Positions 34,503 to 43,465 of a stretch of DNA of 64,000 bases are shown piece after piece. The DNA comes from an uncultured Anaerovibrio sp. GTDB lineage: Bacteria; Bacillota; Negativicutes; Selenomonadales; Selenomonadaceae. The notes under the pieces were generated by a model. It ran no database searches, had not been told where the DNA came from, and worked only from the letters and a program-made list of their open reading frames with translations. The DNA is taken from NCBI GenBank assembly GCA_934203205.1, contig CAKPYV010000004.1:1-64000 (forward strand), given 5' to 3'. Each line of letters starts with the position of its first letter. Position 1 is the stretch's first letter. Both the position numbers and the translations under genes were made by a program.

Positions 34503-35348
34503 CTAACTTGCTTTCCAGCCTGTATCGCAGGCTATCTTCGATACATCTACCTGCAATGAGAATAACGCTTTCTTCTCAGCAGCATAGTGTACCTTGGCCT
34601 CGCTTTTTACAACTTTTTGAATATCTTCTATAAACTCCTTCAATGGCTTGTGTTTCCCGCTGGCGATATTATAAATCTCGCCGTTTTTTCCTTTTTCTCC
34701 TAAGGCTATCAATGCTTCTGCACCGTCTATAACGTTGAGATAGTCCCAGTTTTGCTGGCCATCTGATTGCATATAGAAGTCTTTCCCTGCCTGCAAGGAA
34801 GCAACCAGCTCTGGCAGCATTCTCCCTGCTGGCTCGTATTTGCCAAAAAGGCTGAAAATCCGTCCCCATATCCATTCAATTCCCAAATCCATAGCTCTTT
34901 GTCTAGTCAATATGCAGGCCGCCAGCTTGGCAGAACCATAGGCATCTATAGGATGGGGACAGGTTTCTTCTGTTATCAAATCCTGATGAGGGCCATATTC
35001 TGCCTGAGAACCAGTACAAACAAACCGCTTGCAGCCGATTTTCTTGGCTGCCTCTAGTGCCCCCAAGGTATCTTCTACATTCTGATACTGAGCAGCGAAA
35101 TCATATCTGCCACCCTGCCAAGCCAAATGAAAAAATATCTCACATGGCTCCTGAATTTGCTGGTGTAAATTTTTATATTCCGCTAAATCCGCATAAACCA
35201 GCTGTACATTGGCCAAATTTTCCAGTCTTTTGTTATGGGCAGAATTTTCCCGCACCACGCAATAGACGAAATACCCTGCTGCTAATAATCTTTCTACTAA
35301 GTTGCAGCCTGTAAAACCAGCTGCCCCTGTTACAATACATTTTTTCAT
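34503..35348 (-). CDS. NAD-dependent epimerase/dehydratase, CDP-sugar reductase candidate
   Basis: 281 aa, extended short-chain dehydrogenase with GAAGFTGCNLVERLL (cofactor site) and a YGSAK catalytic pair. Overlaps ddhC by 4 bp (ATGA), so it belongs to the CDP-sugar operon. In known pathways this position is the final C4 reductase or epimerase (for example RfbJ, abequose synthase) or the YerF-type reductase of yersiniose. Which one cannot be decided from the sequence. Confidence 0.82.
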   Translation of the reverse strand: MKKCIVTGAAGFTGCNLVERLLAAGYFVYCVVRENSAHNKRLENLANVQLVYADLAEYKNLHQQIQEPCEIFFHLAWQGGRYDFAAQYQNVEDTLGALEAAKKIGCKRFVCTGSQAEYGPHQDLITEETCPHPIDAYGSAKLAACILTRQRAMDLGIEWIWGRIFSLFGKYEPAGRMLPELVASLQAGKDFYMQSDGQQNWDYLNVIDGAEALIALGEKGKNGEIYNIASGKHKPLKEFIEDIQKVVKSEAKVHYAAEKKALFSLQVDVSKIACDTGWKAS

Positions 35349-36676
35349 ATCTTGCTCACTGCTTCCTTAATTATCTTGGCCATATACATCAGCTTTTCAT
35401 CAGTCATACCAGGATATACCCCCACCCAGAAGGTATCATTCATGATTCTATCTGTGTTGGCTAAATCCCCAATAACTCGATAGCCTTTACCAGCTTTCCG
35501 CATTTCATCAAAGCAAGGATGCTTGATAAGATTACCCGCAAAAAGCATTCTAGTCTGAATACCATGATTTTCCAAATATCTAATAACCTTATCCCGCTGG
35601 ATTCCCTCTCGACATGTCACCATAAAGCCAAACCAGCTAGGGTTACTCTGAGGACACGGCTCTGGCAAAATCAGCTTGTCCTGTACCTCATACAGCTCTT
35701 TATGCAGGAGATTAAAATTATATCTGCGACGCTCCACAAAATCAGAAAATTTCTTTAGCTGGGCACAGCCCACTGCTGCCTGCATATCGGTAATATTTAG
35801 ATTCAGACCAAAATGGGAATAAACATATTTATGATCATATCCCTTGGGCAGCTCTCCATATTGCCCATCAAAGCGATGACCACAGAAATTATCCTGACCG
35901 GAAGCACATACACAATCCCGGCCCCAATCCCGGAAGGAACGCATAATTTTGTTCAGCAGTGTATTATTGGTATATACAGCGCCTCCCTGGCCCATGGTCA
36001 TATGATGAGGTGGATAAAAGCTTGATGTACCCATATCGCCAATAGTGCCGGTAAAATGCTCTACACCATCCAGCTCATATGTGGAACCTAAAGCATCACA
36101 ATTATCCTCAATAAGCCAGAGATTGTACTTCTGGCAAAAAGCCTTCACTGCCTGCAAATCAAAAGGATTGCCAAGGGTATGAGCTATCATAATAGCCTTG
36201 GTTTTTTCAGACAAGGCCTCCTCTAGCTGAGTAATATCTATATTGTATTGTGGAATAGTTACATCCACAAATACCGGCACCGCACCATAATTTATAATAG
36301 GAGAAACCGTTGTAGGAAAACCTGCTGCTACGGTAATAACCTCATCACCTGGACGAATCCTACGCTCTTTCAGTAAAGGGGAAGTCAAGGTCATAAAGGC
36401 CAACAGATTGCCAGAGGAGCCAGAATTTACCACCGCAGTGTATTTAACTCCTAGATATTTACTTAAACCAGCCTCAAATTCCTGCACATATCGACCAGAG
36501 GTCAGCCAAAACTCCAAGGCACTGTCTACCAGATTACACATTTCCTCATGGTCATAAACTCGGGAGGCATAGGTAATCCTATCCCCCTCATGGAAATCCT
36601 TTGGCTGATTATGATATTTATCGCAATATTCCTTTACCAGTGCCAATATTTTATCATGTAATTCCTGCTGTCCCAT
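35345..36676 (-). CDS. rfbH: CDP-4-dehydro-6-deoxyglucose 3-dehydrase (RfbH/DdhC)
   Basis: 443 aa, DegT/DnrJ/EryC1/StrS fold but with His in place of the PLP lysine (SSFYPPHHMTMGQGG), the hallmark of RfbH/DdhC. A cysteine cluster (DCVCASGQDNFCGHRF) follows, as in members with a [2Fe-2S] cluster. Removes the 3-OH of CDP-4-keto-6-deoxyglucose with PMP and a reductase. The reductase (DdhD-like) is not in the window. Follows ddhB by 3 bp and overlaps the SDR gene. Confidence 0.93.
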   Translation of the reverse strand: MGQQELHDKILALVKEYCDKYHNQPKDFHEGDRITYASRVYDHEEMCNLVDSALEFWLTSGRYVQEFEAGLSKYLGVKYTAVVNSGSSGNLLAFMTLTSPLLKERRIRPGDEVITVAAGFPTTVSPIINYGAVPVFVDVTIPQYNIDITQLEEALSEKTKAIMIAHTLGNPFDLQAVKAFCQKYNLWLIEDNCDALGSTYELDGVEHFTGTIGDMGTSSFYPPHHMTMGQGGAVYTNNTLLNKIMRSFRDWGRDCVCASGQDNFCGHRFDGQYGELPKGYDHKYVYSHFGLNLNITDMQAAVGCAQLKKFSDFVERRRYNFNLLHKELYEVQDKLILPEPCPQSNPSWFGFMVTCREGIQRDKVIRYLENHGIQTRMLFAGNLIKHPCFDEMRKAGKGYRVIGDLANTDRIMNDTFWVGVYPGMTDEKLMYMAKIIKEAVSKI

Positions 36677-36679
36677 AGA

Positions 36680-37738
36680 TTAATCCTCCAAAAATTCTCT
36701 AATCTGCTTTTCCATCAACAAACTTATGTTGTCATTATTCTGCCATGCCTTGGCCCATGCCACAGTCTTGGCCACAGCTTCCTCTATATGCCACTTAGGC
36801 TGCCAGCCCATAACTGCCTTCAACTTAGAGCAGTCCAGCTTTAAAAACCTTGCCTCGTGAGGAGCATCCACACTAACATCCTGCCATTTTATATTCCCCC
36901 AACACCGGCAAAAAAGCTCCGTCAGCTCCCCAGTAGTCAGGCAGTCACATTCATCAGGCCCAACATTGTACCAACCAGCCAAATTGCCATCTGCATACTG
37001 CTTTTCAGCAATCAGCAAATATGCATAAAGAGGCTCCAAAACGTGCTGATATGGCCGAATGGAATGAGGATTCCGCACTTCTATATTCTCACCAGCATAA
37101 GCTGCCCGAATACAATCTGGAATAATACGATTAGGTGAAAAATCCCCTCCACCTATTACATTACCTGCCCTAGCTGTAGATATGGCCACCCTGCCATCTG
37201 CAAAAAAACTTTTCTGATAGCTATGAGTTACCAACTCCGAACAACTCTTGCTATTAGAATAGGGATCAAAGCCATCCAAAGGCTCATTTTCTCTATACCC
37301 CCAAGGCCACTCCTTGTTTTCATAAACCTTGTCTGTAGTAATATTCACAAAGGATTTTACGCTATTACTTTGTCTTATGCACTCCAACACATTTACGGTT
37401 CCCATAACATTGGTGCTATATGTTTCTACAGGATTGCGATAACTTTCCAGCACAATAGGCTGAGCCGCCAGATGAAAAACAATCTCTGGCTGAGCTTCAG
37501 CAAAAGCCTTCTGCAAAGCAGCCAAATCCCGCACATCACCAATAATAGAATTCATGCCAGCTTCTGTGCCAGACTGCTGAAAAACCTTTTTCCCTTCCTC
37601 CGTAGGCGAGGGCAGTGCATAACCTGTAACATTAGCCCCCAGCAGCTCCAACAACTTACAAAGCCAAATCCCCTTAAAGCCTGTATGACCTGTTACTAAA
37701 ACATTTTTGTCTCTATAAAAATCCGAATTCAAAGCCAT
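36680..37738 (-). CDS. rfbG: CDP-glucose 4,6-dehydratase (RfbG/DdhB)
   Basis: 352 aa, SDR dehydratase: VLVTGHTGFKGIWLC cofactor motif, TTDKVYEN, and a YSNSK catalytic pair. Converts CDP-glucose to CDP-4-keto-6-deoxyglucose, second step to 3,6-dideoxyhexoses. Its ribosome site AAGGAG sits within the direct repeat at 37741-37780. In a standard locus it directly follows rfbF (43466), but here about 5.7 kb of accessory genes intervene. Confidence 0.93.
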   Translation of the reverse strand: MALNSDFYRDKNVLVTGHTGFKGIWLCKLLELLGANVTGYALPSPTEEGKKVFQQSGTEAGMNSIIGDVRDLAALQKAFAEAQPEIVFHLAAQPIVLESYRNPVETYSTNVMGTVNVLECIRQSNSVKSFVNITTDKVYENKEWPWGYRENEPLDGFDPYSNSKSCSELVTHSYQKSFFADGRVAISTARAGNVIGGGDFSPNRIIPDCIRAAYAGENIEVRNPHSIRPYQHVLEPLYAYLLIAEKQYADGNLAGWYNVGPDECDCLTTGELTELFCRCWGNIKWQDVSVDAPHEARFLKLDCSKLKAVMGWQPKWHIEEAVAKTVAWAKAWQNNDNISLLMEKQIREFLED

Positions 37739-37740
37739 AT

Positions 37741-37780
37741 AAAAATCTCCTTAAAAATATTGCCGTATGCCTTATAACAT
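37741..37780. repeat. 40-bp direct repeat, left copy
   Basis: Differs from 41614-41653 at 4 of 40 positions. It holds the ddhB ribosome site and begins 2 bp upstream of the ddhB ATG. The two copies bracket the RT module exactly. Confidence 0.85.
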
Positions 37781-37808
37781 CCAATAAAGAGTAAATATTT
37801 ATAGAAAT

Positions 37809-40800
37809 TTAAGTAAGATATTCCTGTAGTAATGAATACTGCTTTTCCGATAACCTTGATTCATTAACTGTTTCTAACTGAATCTCTATTTTTGTATCAA
37901 AGTAATTATCCCTAACGCTCTGTAGATATTTCTGCAATGCATCCAATTCGTCTGCTAAATAATTATTCTTCAAAGCAAACCATTTGCACAAAAAATTGCA
38001 TAATGAACCATTACATTTTTTACCTGGAATTAAATGCAATATATTACCACCTACCTTATCCAAATTCATTGCACTACAATTATTTGCTTCTAAGGGTGTG
38101 AGTTGTGGTAATGCAACCTTGACCTTTACTATGATTGTTTCTATAATGGTTCTATTTTTTAGAAAGTTTTCTTTTTGGTTTTCTTTTATCTTATAATCAC
38201 TAGTAATTCCACACTCCATAGTGATAAAATGAGATAACCAATGAAACCTAGACACTTTCTCCATGTTTTCAAGATTGTGATTTAATATCAGCAATGATAC
38301 CCTATTTGAACACATATCCAATAAATCAGCTAATCTTAAAAGTATTTTTAGAAATTTTATATGTATATTTTTGCCATCCGTTTTTGACTTTATGTGATAA
38401 ACATCTCTAGTTGAATAACCATGAGCTTCTGATATATCAGCTATCAGGTCTTTATCTGCCAAAGAAATAAAATTTAATTCCTCTCTTTTACGTATCTCCC
38501 TTGCGCTATCAAATGCATGGTTGTTTCTAACATAGCTTTCATAGTATCTATCCATCTTCATATAACAATCCAGCATAATACTGCTTATCTCTTTTTCGTC
38601 GGAAAGTATATTCTCTTCAAACTCAGAGCATAAAACATTATTAGCGGCCTCGTCCTTTTTTATAATATTCAGATCTGGTAGCGTAACCATTGAAATATCA
38701 TGCAGGTAGCAAGCCATAAACAATATATAGTAATCATAATGATTAAGCTGAATATAATCTATCGACTTTACTAATGTGACAGACTTATCTATTAATACTA
38801 CAGCATGATCCTGATTATGCAATGTATAGAAATACAAGTGCTTTGATCCATTTTTCCATATATCACATACATATTTATGCACCAATATCAAATTATCTAC
38901 CTTGGGGGCTTCTCTCACAAATGCTCTAAATGTATTCAAAACCTGAATCAAGGAGTAGTCAATTGAGCAATTATATTCCTCTTTAACGCAACTTTTTTTT
39001 AAATAGTCAAATTGATCGAATTTGATCCCCTTATTTCTAAAATATACAAGCAATCTTAGTTCATAATATTTAATTCTTCTATCAATATATTTTTTTAGAA
39101 TCAATTCATCATCAATATCTATTCCCATCAACACTGAGTAGAAGGCATTGATACAATGTCTCTGAATCTCATTAGAGTTTTTTAAAACATAATCTATAGT
39201 TTTTATAAAATCCTTACTAAAAAAGAAGCTAACATAATAACTGAGCTCTTTTTCCGATAAATTTCTTTTGATTTCCTCATATCTTGCTTCATCTGTTTTA
39301 TGTTTTAATGAAATCATACGATTCCAGCTCTTTTGATTTACTGTTTCATACGTTAAAAGTCGTGGTTTTATATAATTTTTTTGAGTGTACATTTTATAAA
39401 AATATGAGCTAGTCGTATTTTTATATTTAAACAACAATTTATTTAAATAATCTAATTCTTTTATCACATCTTCCCTTGTGTTCCCATCAGTAGAATCGTC
39501 CCTCTCATCATTAGAAACCGCTTGCAATAGCATGTATAAAGCTACCTCAAATACATCTTCATTGTATTTTTCAAAAAAATATTCTTTCTTTTTTTCATCG
39601 TCTCCTTCCAGCAAAAAATCATTTTTGAACTTTTCAATCATTTCCTTACAATCAAATTGATTTCTATAACCCAAATTTAAGGTTCTATTCTTAAAAAATT
39701 TCCTATATCGTATTAATTTTTCACGATAACCTAGTTGCGTCTCCTTTTTTATATTTTTTATTTCATTGTTTACTACTTCCAATATTCTACTAGTTTTGTT
39801 TGATAAAGTCCCTATATCTTCGTCAGAAAAGGTTGACCTTATATCAAATGAAGTTTTTGATGTTTCTCTACTAATGCAATGTATAAATATTTCACTTTCA
39901 CTAATATCAAATAAATTAGTTAATGTACTTTTGTTATTTTCTTCATTGTCTGTACTTATGGAATAAACTTCAATTATATAATATTTTTTTACACTTTTAG
40001 TAAAGTTTAATTCTTTCCATGTTAAATTATTAGGATGATTGTATATTGAATCCATATACTTATTTATCTTTTTATTTATTTCCTCTATTTTTTCATTTGC
40101 TTTTTCTACATTCTCTATACCATTAGTAAAAATAACAGAATCATCCACATAAAAAAACTTTTTCCCTGGAAAACATTCATCATAAATTTCTTTTACCTTT
40201 AACATAAATAAATTAGCAAAAAAATATCCTTGTGGTAATCCTTGTGCTAATCCTATTACAAATTTTATATCTTTAACCCAATTTTTATCTTCAATATATA
40301 ATGTTTTATCACTAGCCTGCAGCTTCTTAAGCTTCACGAATAAAAGTTTCTCAATAATTTTAAAAAGCAAATTTTTTTCATAATTAGTATAATTAACAGG
40401 TATCTTTCCGCACAAATAACCATATAGACTTACTGGGTTGATAGACGGAAAAAAATCCTTTATATCCAACGTTAATTCATATTTATATTCTCGTGTTTCA
40501 CAATAACGTTTTAAACATTCATTAGCTCCTGTTGTATACTCTTTATATTGTCCTACCCAATTCTTGAATAACACACCAGCCTCGCATGATATACGATTAC
40601 CATAAAAATTATATGGTACCAGATTTGCCATACTGGATTTTATAATTTTTTTGTTTTTGTCAAATTCATATATAAGAATATTTAACATGGAAACCATAGC
40701 AATATAATCAACTAATGTAGTTGTATGAATCGGTCTAAATTTTACATTTTTGCTATTCTTATTATATTTCTTTGGTTTGAAAAATACTTCTGCCTGAAAA

Positions 40801-41021
40801 TATTCATCTGCTAGAACAGCCTCGATCCTTTTTCTTACCTTTTTTATCCATTTATTAATATACTCTTCATTATATTTATCCGTCAATAATTGTAATCTAT
40901 CATTATCTCTGTCACTTAATAAAAATGTATTCTTTACATATGATTCTAATGAATATATAGCTAAATATATATTTTCACTACTTAGCAATCTAGTTTTTAA
41001 TGTATTATTTTGCTTATCCAT
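37809..41021 (-). CDS. Reverse transcriptase fused to an HD-type phosphohydrolase domain
   Basis: 1070 aa. RT domain at about 90-350: KFRPIH (~94-99), DIKDFFPSI motif A (186-194), QGLPQG motif B (260-265), FFYVDDSVIF motif C (YVDD 291-294). A long helical middle follows. Then comes a candidate HD domain: LHNQDH near 734, ACYLHDIS near 772, SEAHGYS and RLADLLD near 897, matching the spacing of an HD phosphohydrolase. AT-rich and shares no relation with the sugar genes. It starts directly after the stop of a 172-residue gene. Reverse transcriptases with accessory domains are a known defence group (UG/DRT), but I cannot place this one. Confidence 0.8.
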   Translation of the reverse strand: MDKQNNTLKTRLLSSENIYLAIYSLESYVKNTFLLSDRDNDRLQLLTDKYNEEYINKWIKKVRKRIEAVLADEYFQAEVFFKPKKYNKNSKNVKFRPIHTTTLVDYIAMVSMLNILIYEFDKNKKIIKSSMANLVPYNFYGNRISCEAGVLFKNWVGQYKEYTTGANECLKRYCETREYKYELTLDIKDFFPSINPVSLYGYLCGKIPVNYTNYEKNLLFKIIEKLLFVKLKKLQASDKTLYIEDKNWVKDIKFVIGLAQGLPQGYFFANLFMLKVKEIYDECFPGKKFFYVDDSVIFTNGIENVEKANEKIEEINKKINKYMDSIYNHPNNLTWKELNFTKSVKKYYIIEVYSISTDNEENNKSTLTNLFDISESEIFIHCISRETSKTSFDIRSTFSDEDIGTLSNKTSRILEVVNNEIKNIKKETQLGYREKLIRYRKFFKNRTLNLGYRNQFDCKEMIEKFKNDFLLEGDDEKKKEYFFEKYNEDVFEVALYMLLQAVSNDERDDSTDGNTREDVIKELDYLNKLLFKYKNTTSSYFYKMYTQKNYIKPRLLTYETVNQKSWNRMISLKHKTDEARYEEIKRNLSEKELSYYVSFFFSKDFIKTIDYVLKNSNEIQRHCINAFYSVLMGIDIDDELILKKYIDRRIKYYELRLLVYFRNKGIKFDQFDYLKKSCVKEEYNCSIDYSLIQVLNTFRAFVREAPKVDNLILVHKYVCDIWKNGSKHLYFYTLHNQDHAVVLIDKSVTLVKSIDYIQLNHYDYYILFMACYLHDISMVTLPDLNIIKKDEAANNVLCSEFEENILSDEKEISSIMLDCYMKMDRYYESYVRNNHAFDSAREIRKREELNFISLADKDLIADISEAHGYSTRDVYHIKSKTDGKNIHIKFLKILLRLADLLDMCSNRVSLLILNHNLENMEKVSRFHWLSHFITMECGITSDYKIKENQKENFLKNRTIIETIIVKVKVALPQLTPLEANNCSAMNLDKVGGNILHLIPGKKCNGSLCNFLCKWFALKNNYLADELDALQKYLQSVRDNYFDTKIEIQLETVNESRLSEKQYSLLQEYLT

Positions 41022-41534
41022 TTATTTATCACCCGATTTTTTTTGCGTATATCTTAACAAATCCCTTAAATCTTTATTTAATGCAATGGAATCTTTTGGG
41101 AGCTTTATTTTTCTTGCAATTAGCAATCTTTCTCTATCATCGTTATCTATGCACTTTATCTCAATGGTCATACAATCCTTAAAATAAATCTTAGAAGAAA
41201 TACTTTCGTTTATAGTGATTTTGTCATTTTTATACATCAACGATTCATCAATTACCAGCACAAATTCTTTTTTATTCATTTTAAGTTCATCCATTATCTT
41301 AGGAATACTTTTTTCTAAAATGTTATATTTTTCCATTAGACTACTTATATGATCCCAAAATGTAATTATATATGAATCTATATATGCTTTATTATACAAA
41401 TAATCTTTATCTGTAGACACGATATACTGAGAAAAAGCTTCTAATATATATGTTATATTTTCTTTATTCTTGTCTAAATACTCATAAAGCTCATCATTTG
41501 CCATTAATTTTGTTAACTCATTATTACCATACAT
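41022..41534 (-). CDS. Unknown protein, partner of the RT-HD gene
   Basis: 170 aa from ATG 41534 (AAAGGTGA upstream). No family recognised. Helical N-terminal half, charged C-terminal half with many Lys/Glu/Asp; no membrane segment or signal. Its stop TAA abuts the RT ATG, so the two are cotranslated and probably work together. It is the only candidate partner inside the repeat-bounded module. Confidence 0.7.
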   Translation of the reverse strand: MYGNNELTKLMANDELYEYLDKNKENITYILEAFSQYIVSTDKDYLYNKAYIDSYIITFWDHISSLMEKYNILEKSIPKIMDELKMNKKEFVLVIDESLMYKNDKITINESISSKIYFKDCMTIEIKCIDNDDRERLLIARKIKLPKDSIALNKDLRDLLRYTQKKSGDK

Positions 41535-41613
41535 GATCAATTGTCACCTTTTTCTATTGTATTCCTAATAATCAGTCTGCTAACTCACATTATCATATAC
41601 ATCTATAACATAG

Positions 41614-41653
41614 AAAAATCCTCTTAAAAATATTGCCGTATGCCTTACAGCAT
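41614..41653. repeat. 40-bp direct repeat, right copy
   Basis: Second copy of the 37741-37780 repeat, differing by 4 bases. Its ribosome-site-like part is followed by ATG TTA TAG, so no long gene starts from it. Confidence 0.85.
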
Positions 41654-41658
41654 ACGGC
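41635..41658 (-). terminator. Hairpin terminator after the HEPN gene
   Basis: GCCGTATGC / GCATACGGC, 9-bp perfect arms, followed on the minus strand by AATATTTTT. The left repeat copy keeps only one arm, so that copy cannot fold. Confidence 0.7.
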
Positions 41659-41712
41659 ACAATATTCCGTTCACATTAAATATTTAAAATTTCACACAAC
41701 ATAATCGACTAA

Positions 41713-42159
41713 CTAGCATTTATAGTCAAAATCCGGCAACATACCAGTCATGTGTATAATACGATCTGCCTCTTTTATAGACTGTTCTAATACTTTTTTC
41801 TTCGCCCCAATATAACTAGGATCACCAGATAACAAAACATCTTTATAATCAGCTGAAATTCTTTTATTCTTTAATCTTGACAATTCAACCGATATTTTTT
41901 CACATTCCTTATTATTTCTAGCTTTTCCTAGTTGTTTAAAACTATTTATAACCGCCATATGAGAACCATCTCCATGAACATCAGCTCCCATATCTATGCT
42001 TATCAAATACTGCTGGCAAACATGAAAAGCCGCATAATACGACCTACTAATTCCGCATCTTATCAAGGTTTCATCTTCATCATCCTGCATATCATTAAGC
42101 CATTGTTTTGCTGCTTCTAAAAATAACCCCCAATTATACTGCATCTGATTTTTTCTCAT
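41713..42159 (-). CDS. HEPN-domain protein
   Basis: 148 aa. HEPN-like four-helix signature: RCGISRSYYAAFHVC in the first helix pair and RLKNKRISADYKD later (the LKxxRxxADY pattern common in HEPN proteins next to nucleases or nucleotidyltransferases). HEPN proteins are often RNases or toxins. Stop lies 55 bp before the terminator. Overlaps the upstream gene by 4 bp (ATGA). Confidence 0.75.
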   Translation of the reverse strand: MRKNQMQYNWGLFLEAAKQWLNDMQDDEDETLIRCGISRSYYAAFHVCQQYLISIDMGADVHGDGSHMAVINSFKQLGKARNNKECEKISVELSRLKNKRISADYKDVLLSGDPSYIGAKKKVLEQSIKEADRIIHMTGMLPDFDYKC

Positions 42160-42704
42160 ACAGGCATCACATCAACAATAATATTATTAGAAAAATTATC
42201 CTGCGCCTCAAGCCACCACGCATAATCAAACCTATCTAAGTCCTTCAACATATCGTCTACGCTTCTATTGCCTACTACATTTATAATCACATTATCAGAA
42301 ATCTCATCTACATCCACAAGAATTTCTCCATAAGGAAAATACTCTCCCAGCTTCCCCCCAATCGCCAATATATGTCCTCGCACTTTCGGTCTAGCATCTA
42401 AGTATATTTTTGCCTCTGTGGTATATCTAATCGACAATTCATTTTTGGCTATCGCCATATTACTCAAAAAATCTTCTGGTATTTTTTGAGAACTTAGCCC
42501 CCTGCCACACATAGTGTTAGGGTATATCTGTCCTTCCATAATATTATTCCCAAAATAATTCAGGTAGTTTTCATGCTGCTTACAGATTCCTGTACTTGAT
42601 ACTGAGGTATATGTCGGACACAGTCCTCCCATTGCATCATGTGCAACAACCCCTGTTGGCGATGCCATTGTCAAAAATGCCGCAAACATTACTTCCTTTT
42701 TCAT
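42156..42704 (-). CDS. Unknown protein, HEPN-operon member
   Basis: 182 aa. Possible short hydrophobic N-terminus (FAAFLTMASPTGVVAH) that resembles a weak signal peptide, then a beta-rich region. No family recognised. Start ATG with AAAGGAC upstream. Translationally coupled to the HEPN gene by the ATGA overlap. Confidence 0.65.
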   Translation of the reverse strand: MKKEVMFAAFLTMASPTGVVAHDAMGGLCPTYTSVSSTGICKQHENYLNYFGNNIMEGQIYPNTMCGRGLSSQKIPEDFLSNMAIAKNELSIRYTTEAKIYLDARPKVRGHILAIGGKLGEYFPYGEILVDVDEISDNVIINVVGNRSVDDMLKDLDRFDYAWWLEAQDNFSNNIIVDVMPV

Positions 42705-42727
42705 AATTGTCCTTTCTTTAGAAAGTT

Positions 42728-43423
42728 TTATTTCAGCAACTTTCCATAATCATCATCAATGAATCTTTTATGTATCGACAAAATTTTATCTAAGGTATCA
42801 TCTTTGGAAGCAGATATTTGTTTTGTTGAATTGTAACGATACCTGTCATTAACATCATAAGATATACCTACCATATTATCCTGGCTAATCGTTTCCCTTA
42901 TATTACCTATAGTCATATTTTTATAATATATATCATCCTCGACATAGGTAATTCGACTCATTATGTCATAAATATTATCTTTATCTTGCAAATTGTCAGT
43001 ATTATAACATTTAGATAATATATGATTTACTCCATTATCTATATTAGAAACATAATTTGCCATAACCCCTACATATAATATTTCAGCTTTAAACTCTTTA
43101 AATAATATTAACAACGTTTTCATGCCATCTACAGTGTTTTGTAGATATTGTACAGGATTTTCATCAACATTTAAATTGAATGGTACATTAACTTGTAACA
43201 TATTCTTGCTTATTTGCAATTGAAAATTAAATTTCTGAGAAACAATCAAAATCCTAGGGATTTCTGAAGGTGCCTCTACTGGTATACCGAACTGATTTAT
43301 AGCCAACTCACCATATTTATCCTGTAAGCAATCTTCAAAACTACGACGTATATTTTTGTCAATATCAATATCATTATATACAATATTACCTTGAATGCCT
43401 GTTAATTTAATCAAAATTATCAC
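42728..43423 (-). CDS. Unknown protein, first of the HEPN operon
   Basis: About 231 aa; beta-rich with repeated NV/NI/DI stretches, and IPRILIVSQKFNFQLQISK in the middle resembles short sporadically distributed accessory proteins. Start unclear: GTG 43423 or the TTG three codons later, which has AGGTGA upstream. It is followed 23 bp later by the 182-aa gene, so I treat the three as one operon. Confidence 0.6.
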   Translation of the reverse strand: MIILIKLTGIQGNIVYNDIDIDKNIRRSFEDCLQDKYGELAINQFGIPVEAPSEIPRILIVSQKFNFQLQISKNMLQVNVPFNLNVDENPVQYLQNTVDGMKTLLILFKEFKAEILYVGVMANYVSNIDNGVNHILSKCYNTDNLQDKDNIYDIMSRITYVEDDIYYKNMTIGNIRETISQDNMVGISYDVNDRYRYNSTKQISASKDDTLDKILSIHKRFIDDDYGKLLK

Positions 43424-43465
43424 CTACTTTACAATGATCATTGGATTTATTCTAATTATATCATA

